From Chitinophagaceae bacterium (GTDB lineage Bacteria > Bacteroidota > Bacteroidia > Chitinophagales > Chitinophagaceae): a DNA stretch of 42,634 nucleotides. Below are positions 1-6,845 of the stretch, in pieces. A program made the translations under genes and the position numbers. The stretch's first letter is position 1; every line of letters starts with the position of its first letter. The DNA is taken from contig JADGPW010000144.1 in NCBI GenBank assembly GCA_017882265.1, positions 1-42,634 of the forward strand. The letters run 5' to 3'. Under the pieces are notes generated by a model. The model saw only the letters and a list, made by a program, of their open reading frames with translations, searched no databases and had not been told where the DNA came from.

Positions 1-383
<383 letters not shown>

Positions 384-385
384 TT

Positions 386-551
386 TTTTCTTATTTTCTA
401 AAAATAAGAATATCAGGTTCCTTCTAACATTTCCCAATATGATCTTATTATAGTGTTAAGTGCTAAGTGCTAAATGTTAAGTAAAGGCTGATGAAAATTC
501 ATCCTGTATTTAACTTAACACCCAACACCTAAAACTTAACACTTACTTTCT
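386..551. repeat. 23S-5S spacer with a large imperfect inverted repeat
   Basis: The spacer starts with an AT-rich hairpin (about 389-412). It then carries an arm built of GTTAAGTGCTAAGTGC-like words at 452-483 and the complementary arm (ACTTAACACCC... to ...CTTAACACTTA) at 513-545. A small GATGAA/TTCATC stem lies at 490-503 in the loop. A single-arm relative of the same word (TTAGGTGTTAAATGG) is at 22862-22890, so this is a dispersed family and not only an rRNA processing stem. No tRNA is present in the spacer. Confidence 0.8.
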
Positions 552-663
552 TATGGTGGTTTTGCCGAGGGTGTTCACCTCTTCCCATACCGAACAGAGA
601 AGTTAAGTCCCTCATGGCCGATGGTACTGCACAACAATGCGGGAGAGTAGGTAGCTGCCATAT
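552..663 (+). rRNA. rrf: 5S ribosomal RNA
   Basis: The sequence has the classic 5S layout: a TGGTGGTTTTGCCGAGGG start, the loop C region with CCATACCGAACAGAGAAG at about 586-603, and the GATGGTACTGC... and GGGAGAGTAGGTAGCTGCCA 3' part. The two ends pair to form helix I. Length is about 112 nt. It lies about 170 nt after the 23S gene, as in a normal rrn operon. Confidence 0.95.
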
Positions 664-670
664 TCATTTA

Positions 671-706
671 AAAAGCCTTTCAGCTTGTGCTGGGAGGCTT
701 TTTTGT
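671..706 (+). terminator. rRNA operon terminator
   Basis: AAAAGCCTTTCAGC pairs with GCTGGGAGGCTTTT across a short TTGT loop and runs into a T-rich tract. It begins 8 nt after the 5S gene and is a Rho-independent terminator for the rrn operon. The T-tract plus following bases (GGCTTTTTTGTTTTGAAT) is partly repeated at 762-779. Confidence 0.85.
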
Positions 707-709
707 TTT

Positions 710-873
710 GAATGTCGAACAGATACAGAATATTGAGGGGTTCGTCAGTTCAACATTTCTCGGGCTTTTTGTTTTGAATTCTTTCAAAAAAATATCGAAC
801 TCCGAACATATAATCGCATTGAATGAATGCACAACTTCGACATTCTTAAATCCTTGTTCGGCGTTCGACATTC
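710..873. repeat. Inverted repeat of the GAATGTCGAAC family
   Basis: GAATGTCGAAC at 710-720 is matched by GTTCGACATTC at 863-873, with further partial copies between (TCGAACTCCGAAC near 794, TTCGACATTC near 838). The first arm continues with AGATA, matching the CGAACAGATGA word found again near 37652 and 41532. The element fills the gap between the rRNA terminator and the MFS gene and contains no credible ORF. Confidence 0.7.
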
Positions 874-919
874 TTTTGTTTTTGTACCAATTTGAATGAA
901 TCTTTGTGTTTCGGCCATC

Positions 920-2161
920 ATGACCCACAAAGAAAGAATAATATTATTCCTGCTTGCCTCTCTCAATTTTACGCATATTCTTGATTTTATTATCATGATG
1001 CCGTTGAGTAATTACCTGATGCCTTATTTTAAGATCACGGCTTTTCAGTTCAGTATCCTAGTAGCCTCCTATTCCTTAAGCGCCTTTTTTTCAGGTCTGT
1101 TGATCGCAATGTTCATTGACCGGTTCGACAGGAAAAGATCCTTAGTACTGGCCTATATCGGCTTTTTACTGGGTACCCTGGCCTGTGGCTTTGCTCCTAG
1201 TTACGGATTATTACTGGCTTCCAGGATTCTGGCCGGTTTATTCGGAGGTATCATGGGCGCCCAGGTATTAGCTATTGTGGCCGATCTTTTTAGCTACGAA
1301 AGACGGGGGAGAGCAATGGCTGTAGTGATGAGCGCTTTTGCAGTCGCGACGATACTGGGGGTACCCATGTCATTGTACTTCACCAATCTCTTTAATTTTA
1401 ACTGGCATGTACCCTTCCTGATCATCGGGGGTATCGGTATTATTATTGTTCCGTTTATCATCAGGGTTATCCCCAAAATGAAAGACCATATTAAACCGGG
1501 AGAAAGATCGGTATTACCATTGCAGTCATTGCTGATCGTAATAAAAAACAGGGCCCAGCGAATGGCATTACTGTTTTCAGGACTGCTGATGCTGGGGCAT
1601 TTTCTTGTGATTCCTTTTATAAATCCCTATATAGAATTCAATAAAGGATTCTCCAAGAACCTGATACCAATGATCTACCTGGCCGGGGGACTCGCCTCAT
1701 TGATCGCTGCCTTTTTCCTGGGAAGGTTCGCTGACAGGATCGGAAAGCTCCCCGTTTTTCTTTATACCGTTTTCTTCTCCATATTTATGGTCGTCATCAT
1801 TACCCATCTCCCGGATATTCATTATATGCTGATGATCGCTTTCTTTTCTGTCTGGTTCATGCTCGCGACGGGTAGAGCCATCACGGCCCAGGCCATGATC
1901 AGCGAAGTGGTAAAACCCAGGCAAAGGGGAAGCTTTATGAGTATTAATGGCAGTGTGCAGCAACTAGGACAGGGAATAGCCGCCCTGATTGCCGGGGCCA
2001 TTGTGCTGACAGATCGTACAGGAAAGATCCTTCGTTATAATTGGGTCGGATACCTCAGCGCTCTTGTCTTGCTGGGTAGTTTTTTCATGGCACGATCTCT
2101 TTTTCGAAAACTGGATAAGAAACAAAGTTTGCAATCCGATCTGCTTGGTGAAAATTCTTGA
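920..2161 (+). CDS. MFS (major facilitator superfamily) efflux-type transporter
   Basis: This is a 413-residue polytopic membrane protein of the major facilitator superfamily. The sequence is almost entirely hydrophobic segments consistent with 12 helices. The MFS motif A is visible as DRFDRKR at residues 67-73, between helices 2 and 3. A glycine-rich stretch with GLFGGIMGAQ fits helix 4, and a second motif A-like FADRIGK follows in the C-terminal half. This layout is typical of drug/H+ antiporter or sugar-efflux (AraJ-like) members, but the substrate cannot be read from sequence. I prefer the ATG at 920 because MTHKERIILF places a short charged end before helix 1. An in-frame ATG 24 nt upstream is possible. 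The gene stands alone between repeat-filled gaps. Confidence 0.9.
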   Translation: MTHKERIILFLLASLNFTHILDFIIMMPLSNYLMPYFKITAFQFSILVASYSLSAFFSGLLIAMFIDRFDRKRSLVLAYIGFLLGTLACGFAPSYGLLLASRILAGLFGGIMGAQVLAIVADLFSYERRGRAMAVVMSAFAVATILGVPMSLYFTNLFNFNWHVPFLIIGGIGIIIVPFIIRVIPKMKDHIKPGERSVLPLQSLLIVIKNRAQRMALLFSGLLMLGHFLVIPFINPYIEFNKGFSKNLIPMIYLAGGLASLIAAFFLGRFADRIGKLPVFLYTVFFSIFMVVIITHLPDIHYMLMIAFFSVWFMLATGRAITAQAMISEVVKPRQRGSFMSINGSVQQLGQGIAALIAGAIVLTDRTGKILRYNWVGYLSALVLLGSFFMARSLFRKLDKKQSLQSDLLGENS

Positions 2162-2178
2162 TAAAAGTTTATCACGGA

Positions 2179-2433
2179 CCTGCCTGACGGTAGCTTATCC
2201 TTACCCAAAAATTTACCTTAAAGTCCCGGTTGTAGCTTTTGAACCACAGGACATAGAAAACATAGTGTTCACATAGCAATCTATGTGTGTATTTCCCCGC
2301 CTGAATGACGCAGTCGGGCAGGTATGTGCCTATCTTCCTATGTGGTTCAAATCTAAAAGTAAATTAAGGCTATAGTGCAAATAAGAAAAATCCGCTTTAA
2401 AATTTAGGTAAGGATAAGCTGACGGTAGGCAGG
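2179..2433. repeat. Nested palindromic repeat element with three word families
   Basis: The outer arms are 2179-2205 (CCTGCCT...AGCTTATCCTTACC) and 2405-2433 (its reverse complement with a few changes). Inside lies a second inverted pair: TTTGAACCACAGGACATAG at 2238-2256 against TCCTATGTGGTTCAAA at 2335-2351. A third, perfect hairpin (CACATAG-caat-CTATGTG) is at 2270-2288. In the centre, 2295-2322 is a 28-nt module starting CCCCGCCTGA and ending CGGGCAGG, which recurs with one mismatch at 37751-37778. The element occupies most of the 404-nt gap after the MFS gene. Confidence 0.8.
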
Positions 2434-2507
2434 TTACACAGATTCATATTTATGGATTACGCGGATTTCATTCTGCTGACTAATCTGGTTAACTGTGTAA
2501 TCTTTGG
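2433..2507. repeat. Inverted repeat of the TTACACAGATT family
   Basis: GGTTACACAGATT at 2432-2444 is opposed by AATCTGGTTAACTGTGTAATC at 2482-2502. Degenerate copies (GGATTACGCGGATT) lie between the arms. It directly abuts the preceding nested element, so two repeat families are stacked end to end downstream of the carboxypeptidase gene. Confidence 0.65.
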
Positions 2508-2565
2508 TTAAACCCTGAATCTCTTATATAACCCTAATTCTAAATTCAGAAACAATAATACCTGA

Positions 2566-4293
2566 TCATTTTATTACCTTGTAAACCGGGTACCTCGAAT
2601 AATTCGATTCAAAATAGGGTGAATTCTGGAACACAAAATTGAGCTGGGCATTTGCACTTTTGGCAAAACTTGTATCGGTAGCCTTTCGCTGAATGAGTTT
2701 CTGCTGAAGTGCCGGATCCGTTTTGAGATAACCGGCTGCAATATCTTCAAAGGAATAACCGGAAAATCCTTCCTTTTGCCCCAATACCGCATCAAAGAAA
2801 TTCCAGGCGAAATAAGAATCTTCGGCCTGGGGCTCCAGGGTTTCTATTAAAAAGCGATTGGCTTCCTGGTTCATAGGAATATAGTAATCCCCCTGGCGGA
2901 ACTTCATTTTTTGCAGGCTGGTGTTCAGTTTCACCTCGCTGTTCCCATGGTGCATCTCGTATTGCCGGGGAGCTGTTTTGTAGTCATCGATATGGTACAC
3001 CTCGACTTCAATAGTGGAGTCTTTTTTGAGTTGTTGCATGTTCACTTTATTCAGTTTCAGCAGGTCGATCACTTTCCACCATCCCTGCGGAATAATATAA
3101 GCTATTGGTTTTTGAACCGTCTTCTGTGTTTTGTAATAATTATAGAAAGGAACCTGTTTTTCAAAGGGCTTGCTGCGATCATAAAACAATCGCGGTAAAC
3201 CGGACACTTCGCTGGGTTTATGCCCCGAGGTGTAACCTTTAAAAGTTATCATGGTTGATTGTGACCTGTCCAGCGCCCAACTGATGGGGAATTCGGTCTC
3301 GGATTTCACTGATTGTTTGGTTTGATTACGCAGATTTTTTATTTCCTCACTATTCGTAGATGTAAAATCAATAAAGCATTGCATTAATGCATAGGTTGCT
3401 TTTACCCGCTGGTCATAAGGTTTCAGCATATGAGTTTCGGGGACAAAGGCGAATGTATGCCAGAGGGTAGCATAGCCGCTACTATATCGGGGGCTATCCC
3501 AATATTCTGACCAGCCGGTTTCAGGAGTATCCCCAAAGGCGTTTACATAAGGTACCAGGTCATATCCTTTTTTGTTCATTAATGAGAACAGGGCCGGCTC
3601 AAACTCTTTATTCATAAACTCACCCATCACCCCGCCCAGTTTATTATGCTGGGAAGTCAGCAGGGTCATGACGTGCTGGTAATCGGCGCCATCGCTTACA
3701 TGGTTATCGATAAAAACATCCGGATCCAGCAAGTGAAATATTTCGGCAAATGATCGTGCTTCTTTTGAATCCGATTTGATAAAATCCCGGTTGAGGTCAA
3801 GATTCTGGGAGTTCCCGCGAAATCCTTTTTCCGTAGGGCCATTCTGATCGATCCGGTTATTGGCGCTCCGGTTCAGGCAGCCCCCGATATTATAAACAGG
3901 AATGATCGCCAGTACGATATTATCGGGCAGTTTTATTTTATTGGTCACAATATCCCGGGCCAGTAACATCGAAGCATCAATACCATCCGGTTCCCCGGGG
4001 TGTATGCCATTATTAATAAGGATGATCCGTTTATTGTTTTTACGGATTTGTGTAAAATTGTAATCACCGTTATTAGACACTATTACAAGATGTAAAGGAA
4101 ATCCTGCATCACTGGGACCCATGGTCAGCATTTTCACTTTACCCGATCCCTGATCCAGTTTTTGCCACCAGTCAATGATCTCGGAATAGGCCGGGGATTC
4201 TTTACCACCGGATTGTTCGAATTTGGTGAGGAAAGACTGGCCCCAAAGAAAGTTATAACTGAGTACAAAGAGTAAGAAGAAATATTTTCTCAT
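2566..4293 (-). CDS. Secreted M14-family zinc carboxypeptidase
   Basis: This 575-residue protein has a Sec signal peptide (MRKYFFLLFVLSYNFLWGQS). The metallocarboxypeptidase core follows. Zinc ligands are visible as HPGEPDG (H98, E101) and DNH (H198). The substrate-carboxylate-binding arginine of this family fits NRD (R169), and the catalytic glutamate fits PETHML (E286). M14 enzymes remove C-terminal amino acids or act on peptidoglycan peptides. The long C-terminal third (from about residue 320) is typical of Bacteroidota members and has no motif I recognise. It probably acts in the periplasm or at the surface. The gene is monocistronic by appearance. The exact substrate is unknown. Confidence 0.9.
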   Translation of the reverse strand: MRKYFFLLFVLSYNFLWGQSFLTKFEQSGGKESPAYSEIIDWWQKLDQGSGKVKMLTMGPSDAGFPLHLVIVSNNGDYNFTQIRKNNKRIILINNGIHPGEPDGIDASMLLARDIVTNKIKLPDNIVLAIIPVYNIGGCLNRSANNRIDQNGPTEKGFRGNSQNLDLNRDFIKSDSKEARSFAEIFHLLDPDVFIDNHVSDGADYQHVMTLLTSQHNKLGGVMGEFMNKEFEPALFSLMNKKGYDLVPYVNAFGDTPETGWSEYWDSPRYSSGYATLWHTFAFVPETHMLKPYDQRVKATYALMQCFIDFTSTNSEEIKNLRNQTKQSVKSETEFPISWALDRSQSTMITFKGYTSGHKPSEVSGLPRLFYDRSKPFEKQVPFYNYYKTQKTVQKPIAYIIPQGWWKVIDLLKLNKVNMQQLKKDSTIEVEVYHIDDYKTAPRQYEMHHGNSEVKLNTSLQKMKFRQGDYYIPMNQEANRFLIETLEPQAEDSYFAWNFFDAVLGQKEGFSGYSFEDIAAGYLKTDPALQQKLIQRKATDTSFAKSANAQLNFVFQNSPYFESNYSRYPVYKVIK

Positions 4294-4420
4294 AATGTAG
4301 TATTAAAAATTTTGTTGATGCTTTCATACTAACAGGCGAGTAAAAGTACAAATTCGGTTATTTATGTTTCTATGGAAAAAACGGTGTCATAAGAAAAAAA
4401 TATTACCGGCAAATCGGGAT

Positions 4421-4756
4421 TTAGAATATTTCTAAAAAACCATAATCAGATGATAGATTCAAAGCATCCATATCTGCTTTATGCTTAATCAGTAATTCTT
4501 CGATATATGTGTTGCTTTGGTTGCCGGTTCTTAATAAAACCACTTTCGGCGGATAACCTTTTACATTGGCGAGGTTAAGAAAATCATCATCGTTGGTGAC
4601 GATTACAAGATCATTTGTCAGCGCATGGTTCCAAATTTCCATATCTTTTGAAGGAACAGCTAATCCTATGTGGTCAACATGAAAACAGTCGCTGAAATGA
4701 ACTTTTAGTTTGGCTGCTAACCGCCATGAGATATTGGCATCAAGCAGGAGTTTCAT
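4421..4756 (-). CDS. DUF5615 PIN-like toxin
   Basis: This 111-residue protein matches the DUF5615 PIN-like family, which are small Mg2+-dependent nuclease folds usually paired with a DUF433 partner. The acidic residues expected of a PIN fold are visible: D6 in LLLDANI, D38 and E40 in SKDMEIW, and the TNDDDF cluster at 54-59. The start codon lies 3 nt after the stop of the DUF433 gene, so the two are co-transcribed and probably translationally coupled. By family it is the toxin half of a VapBC-like module. RNase activity and target are inferred. Confidence 0.85.
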   Translation of the reverse strand: MKLLLDANISWRLAAKLKVHFSDCFHVDHIGLAVPSKDMEIWNHALTNDLVIVTNDDDFLNLANVKGYPPKVVLLRTGNQSNTYIEELLIKHKADMDALNLSSDYGFLEIF

Positions 4757-4759
4757 TGT

Positions 4760-4987
4760 TTAAGCAGCTATAATCCTGATAATAGATTCTCGGTTGGCAG
4801 CAAAAGCCAGTGCTGCCAGTATATGTTCTTCTTTTAGTGAAGGATAGTCTTCCAGTATCTGCGCATGAGACATGCCGGATGCTAACCATTGCAAAATATC
4901 AGATATGGTTATCCTTGTTCCAGTTATACAAGGTTTACCAAACCGTATTTCGGGGTTAATGGAGATGAGGGAGGAAAATTCTTTCAT
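4760..4987 (-). CDS. DUF433 antitoxin-like protein
   Basis: This 75-residue DUF433 protein has the family hallmark INPEIRFGKPCITGTRI (residues 10-26) followed by a helix-turn-helix-like stretch (ISDILQWLASGMS...ILEDYPSL). DUF433 proteins lie upstream of DUF5615/PIN genes and are regarded as their antitoxins and probable autoregulators. The gene is complete. On the minus strand, TAACTTTA just upstream resembles the -7 box (7 of 8 positions). The remnant of another gene begins directly upstream on the opposite strand. Confidence 0.85.
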   Translation of the reverse strand: MKEFSSLISINPEIRFGKPCITGTRITISDILQWLASGMSHAQILEDYPSLKEEHILAALAFAANRESIIRIIAA

Positions 4988-5003
4988 GGTTTAAAGTTAG
5001 GTC

Positions 5004-5150
5004 TTTTTTTGTTGGAGCGTAGCTGCTGAGTTTCTCAACGGGAATCGGCTTAGATACCGGGCAGGCGCTGATCTTCGCCAGGGCACTTATTATGCCGAAG
5101 TGCAGCAGGGAGCCAATCATCAAACGCTTAAGCTCCTGAAGATGGAATGA
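5004..5150 (+). pseudogene. Remnant of a T9SS-exported protein (C-terminal sorting domain only)
   Basis: Reading the frame that ends with TGA at 5148-5150 gives ...RYRAGADLRQGTYY, AEVQQGANHQTLKLLKME, stop. This is the last strand pair of a type A T9SS sorting domain (AG-x-L-x-x-G-x-Y-x-x-x-V...KLLK). Upstream the frame lacks a recognisable protein body and runs straight into the DUF433 gene region. A good terminator follows 18 nt after the stop, as expected if the 3' end of a former gene survived while the rest was deleted. It is too short and lacks a start, so it is called a pseudogene fragment. Confidence 0.65.
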
Positions 5151-5167
5151 TAGCTATGGCCTTATAT

Positions 5168-5201
5168 AAAAGGGTTGTCCGTAAAGGGCAGCCCTTTTTA
5201 T
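5168..5201 (+). terminator. Rho-independent terminator after the T9SS remnant
   Basis: AAAAGGGTTGTCC (5168-5180) pairs with GGGCAGCCCTTTT (5186-5198), followed by a T-rich tail. It now serves no intact upstream gene on the plus strand. It supports the view that 5004-5150 is the tail of a lost gene. Confidence 0.75.
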
Positions 5202-5306
5202 TTTGCCGAATATCAGTTACGAATCCGGGGAAAAGAACTCGTTAATTGCTGTAATAATGGTAGAATTATTACTACCTTTATTGAAAGAATAATAAACCTG
5301 TTCTTA

Positions 5307-5462
5307 ATGAAATCAAGCGAATTTCACCGAAGGATAAAAAAGAATGGGTGGCGGCATATTCGAACTGATGGGAGCCATTACATCTACGAAAAAAATGGCC
5401 GGACATACCCCGTTCCTTTTCACGGAACAAAAGAGATCGGGGAAGGATTGAGAAATAAATAA
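5307..5462 (+). CDS. hicA: HicA-family mRNA interferase toxin, apparently C-terminally frameshifted
   Basis: HicA toxins are small double-stranded-RNA-binding-fold RNases. The family core is clear: SSEFHRRIKKNGW, then DGSHYIYEKNGR with the catalytic histidine at H24, then YPVPFHGTKEIGEG. The start at 5307 gives this core with the usual short N-terminus. An upstream in-frame start at 5175 would add sequence unrelated to the family. The protein stops after GLRNK at 51 residues, shorter than usual. The next frame continues with IIKEMRLK to a stop at 5483-5485, which resembles the normal HicA end (LR-x-I-x-K-Q). This suggests a 1-nt deletion or 2-nt insertion near 5456. The truncated toxin may be weak or inactive. 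hicB follows 46 nt later. Confidence 0.8.
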   Translation: MKSSEFHRRIKKNGWRHIRTDGSHYIYEKNGRTYPVPFHGTKEIGEGLRNK

Positions 5463-5508
5463 TCAAAGAGATGCGGTTAAAATAGCCATCAATTTAAAAA
5501 AGAAGGAA

Positions 5509-5907
5509 ATGAAACAGGTAAAAATCATAATTGAGAAAAGTAAAGATCTCTACAGTTCATATGCTGAAAATGTAGAGGGTATTTATGGGGGAGGAGAAAC
5601 ACCGGAAAAGGCTAAACAGTCAGTTATTGAAGCAATAAGGCTTTTAAAAAGATACAACAAGCCGGAAAAAATACCTCCTATCCTGAAAGGGAATTATGAA
5701 TTGATTTTCCGGTTTGATACAGTCAGCCTGCTGAATTACTACAAAAAAATATTCACCAATGCTGCTTTGGAGAGAATGACCGGAATAAACCAAAAGCAGA
5801 TCCAACATTACTCATCCGGCCTGAAAAAACCAAGAGCTGCACAAGCTAAAAAAATTGAATTGGCCTTCCATCAATTAGGCAGCGAATTGATGGCGGTAGA
5901 GCTTTGA
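5509..5907 (+). CDS. hicB: HicB-family antitoxin
   Basis: This 132-residue HicB protein has an N-terminal degraded RNase H-like half (YSSYAENVEGIYGGGETPEKA near residues 17-37) that binds HicA. The C-terminal half is helical and resembles a helix-turn-helix (MTGINQKQIQHYSSGLKKP, about 90-108), typical of DNA-binding autoregulators. It lies directly after hicA in the usual toxin-antitoxin order. It is intact, whereas hicA looks frameshifted, a common state in decaying modules. Purine-rich sequence (AGAAGGAA) precedes the ATG. Confidence 0.88.
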   Translation: MKQVKIIIEKSKDLYSSYAENVEGIYGGGETPEKAKQSVIEAIRLLKRYNKPEKIPPILKGNYELIFRFDTVSLLNYYKKIFTNAALERMTGINQKQIQHYSSGLKKPRAAQAKKIELAFHQLGSELMAVEL

Positions 5908-5924
5908 TTTTTATTCCAGGGCTT

Positions 5925-6230
5925 ACATGTCATCATGTATTCCTGAACTTCAAACCTTGTCATCCGAACTGGAGTGAGGGTCTACCTCATTCAGATTCCC
6001 CCCATCTTGTCATCCCGCATTGCTGTTAGCGTCTTTCGTCATTCAGACTCCCCCGCTTATTGTCATCCCGCGACTCTGAAAGTAGTTACTTCACTAAAGT
6101 AGAACGGGATGACAAGGTCGGGGAGAGGTAGTTACTTCACTAAAGTAGAACGGGATGACAAGATCGGGGAAAGACCGTTACTTCACTAAAATAGTGCAGG
6201 ATAGCAAAGTTGCGGAGAGAATGTTAGTTC
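5925..6230. repeat. CGGGATGACAA-family region with a 46-bp tandem repeat
   Basis: The first half carries several TTGTCATCCCG words (for example near 6014 and 6059) separated by CATTCAGA-type segments. The second half carries the complementary CGGGATGACAA words. From 6082 a 46-bp unit containing GTTACTTCACTAAAGTAG and CGGGATGACAAG repeats three times (starts at 6085, 6131 and 6177 for the GTTACTTCAC word), the third copy degenerate. The whole is a large imperfect inverted repeat between hicB and rpsT. No ORF is supported in the 432-nt gap. There are no unique spacers, so it is not CRISPR. Confidence 0.8.
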
Positions 6231-6286
6231 ACGAATAAAGTTCAGGACGCATAGGTCGGCAGACAAGACCTGTTTTATTGTATGTA

Positions 6287-6318
6287 CAAAAAAAGCACCC
6301 CAAAACTTCGGGGTGCTT
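6287..6318 (-). terminator. rpsT terminator
   Basis: AGCACCCC and GGGGTGCT form a stem with an AAAACTTC-type loop. Read on the minus strand it ends in a run of T (the AAAAAAAG at 6288 on the plus strand). It lies 22 nt past the rpsT stop codon. Confidence 0.85.
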
Positions 6319-6339
6319 ATATAATAAATCAGTTATAGC

Positions 6340-6594
6340 TTATTTAGCAGCCGCATTGACTTTCTTAGCCAGTTTGCTTTTCAGGTTGGCCGCTTTGTTC
6401 TTGTGAATAACACCACGTTTTGCCAGTTTATCGATCATGCTTGCAATAGCCGGGAATTTTTCAACCTGTTCTTTTCCTTCGCCGGACCTCAGGTCACGGA
6501 TGGCATTACGCGTTGTTTTGCCATAGTACTTGTTTCTTACACGGCGGGTCTCAGACTGACGGGCATCTTTTTTTGTTGCTTTATGATTGGCCAT
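6340..6594 (-). CDS. rpsT: 30S ribosomal protein S20
   Basis: This 84-residue, highly basic, helical protein starts [18 protein letters not shown] and ends [13 protein letters not shown]. That is the full-length S20 layout of three long helices binding the 5' domain and helix 44 of 16S rRNA. The central segment ([11 protein letters not shown], then [25 protein letters not shown]) carries the family's conserved IDK-x-x-KRG-x-IHKN-x-A core. The gene has its own promoter, leader hairpin and terminator, so it is monocistronic. Confidence 0.97.
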   Translation of the reverse strand: MANHKATKKDARQSETRRVRNKYYGKTTRNAIRDLRSGEGKEQVEKFPAIASMIDKLAKRGVIHKNKAANLKSKLAKKVNAAAK

Positions 6595-6613
6595 TTCGAA
6601 TCAATTTTTAAGT

Positions 6614-6627
6614 CCCGAAAATTCGGG
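6614..6627 (-). promoter_or_regulatory. Palindromic hairpin in the rpsT leader
   Basis: CCCGAAAATTCGGG is a self-complementary 14-mer except at the AAAATT core, lying 20 nt upstream of the rpsT ATG and just after the predicted promoter. It could be a 5' stabilising or autoregulatory hairpin, or one more member of the short palindromes scattered in this genome. Only its position and symmetry are seen. Confidence 0.45.
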
Positions 6628-6630
6628 AGG

Positions 6631-6661
6631 CAAAGGTAAGACGGGGTGCTTTAACTACCAA
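6631..6661 (-). promoter_or_regulatory. rpsT promoter (Bacteroidota -33/-7 type)
   Basis: On the minus strand TTTG-GTAG... places TTG (complement of 6659-6661) 20 nt before TACCTTTG (complement of 6631-6638). This is a perfect TAnnTTTG box at the standard spacing for the Bacteroidota primary sigma factor. Transcription would begin about 30 nt upstream of the S20 start codon. Confidence 0.7.
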
Positions 6662-6845
6662 ATTTCCAGCAATTTAGTATTATCCCAAAGAATCGCAGAG
6701 GCACGAAATTTATTCAATGCTTCTATGACTCAGTGGCTATATTCTCTGGTTACCGGTAGCAGCCACCTAAATCCCTCAGGCTGAAGGGAAGTACACTTTT
6801 TTCAACGATATTTGGCTTTAATTTGCTCATCTCAACCCTCCTTTG

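Noticed and set aside
5016-5150. Intact small gene with a T9SS tail
   Set aside because: There is no start codon or signal peptide. It reads as the last part of a longer lost protein.
5175-5306. Longer N-terminus for HicA starting at 5175
   Set aside because: The added 44 residues start within the preceding terminator and do not resemble the family.
6082-6220. CRISPR array
   Set aside because: The 46-bp units are contiguous without unique spacers, and no cas gene is in the window. The same holds for the 61-bp and 21-bp repeats.
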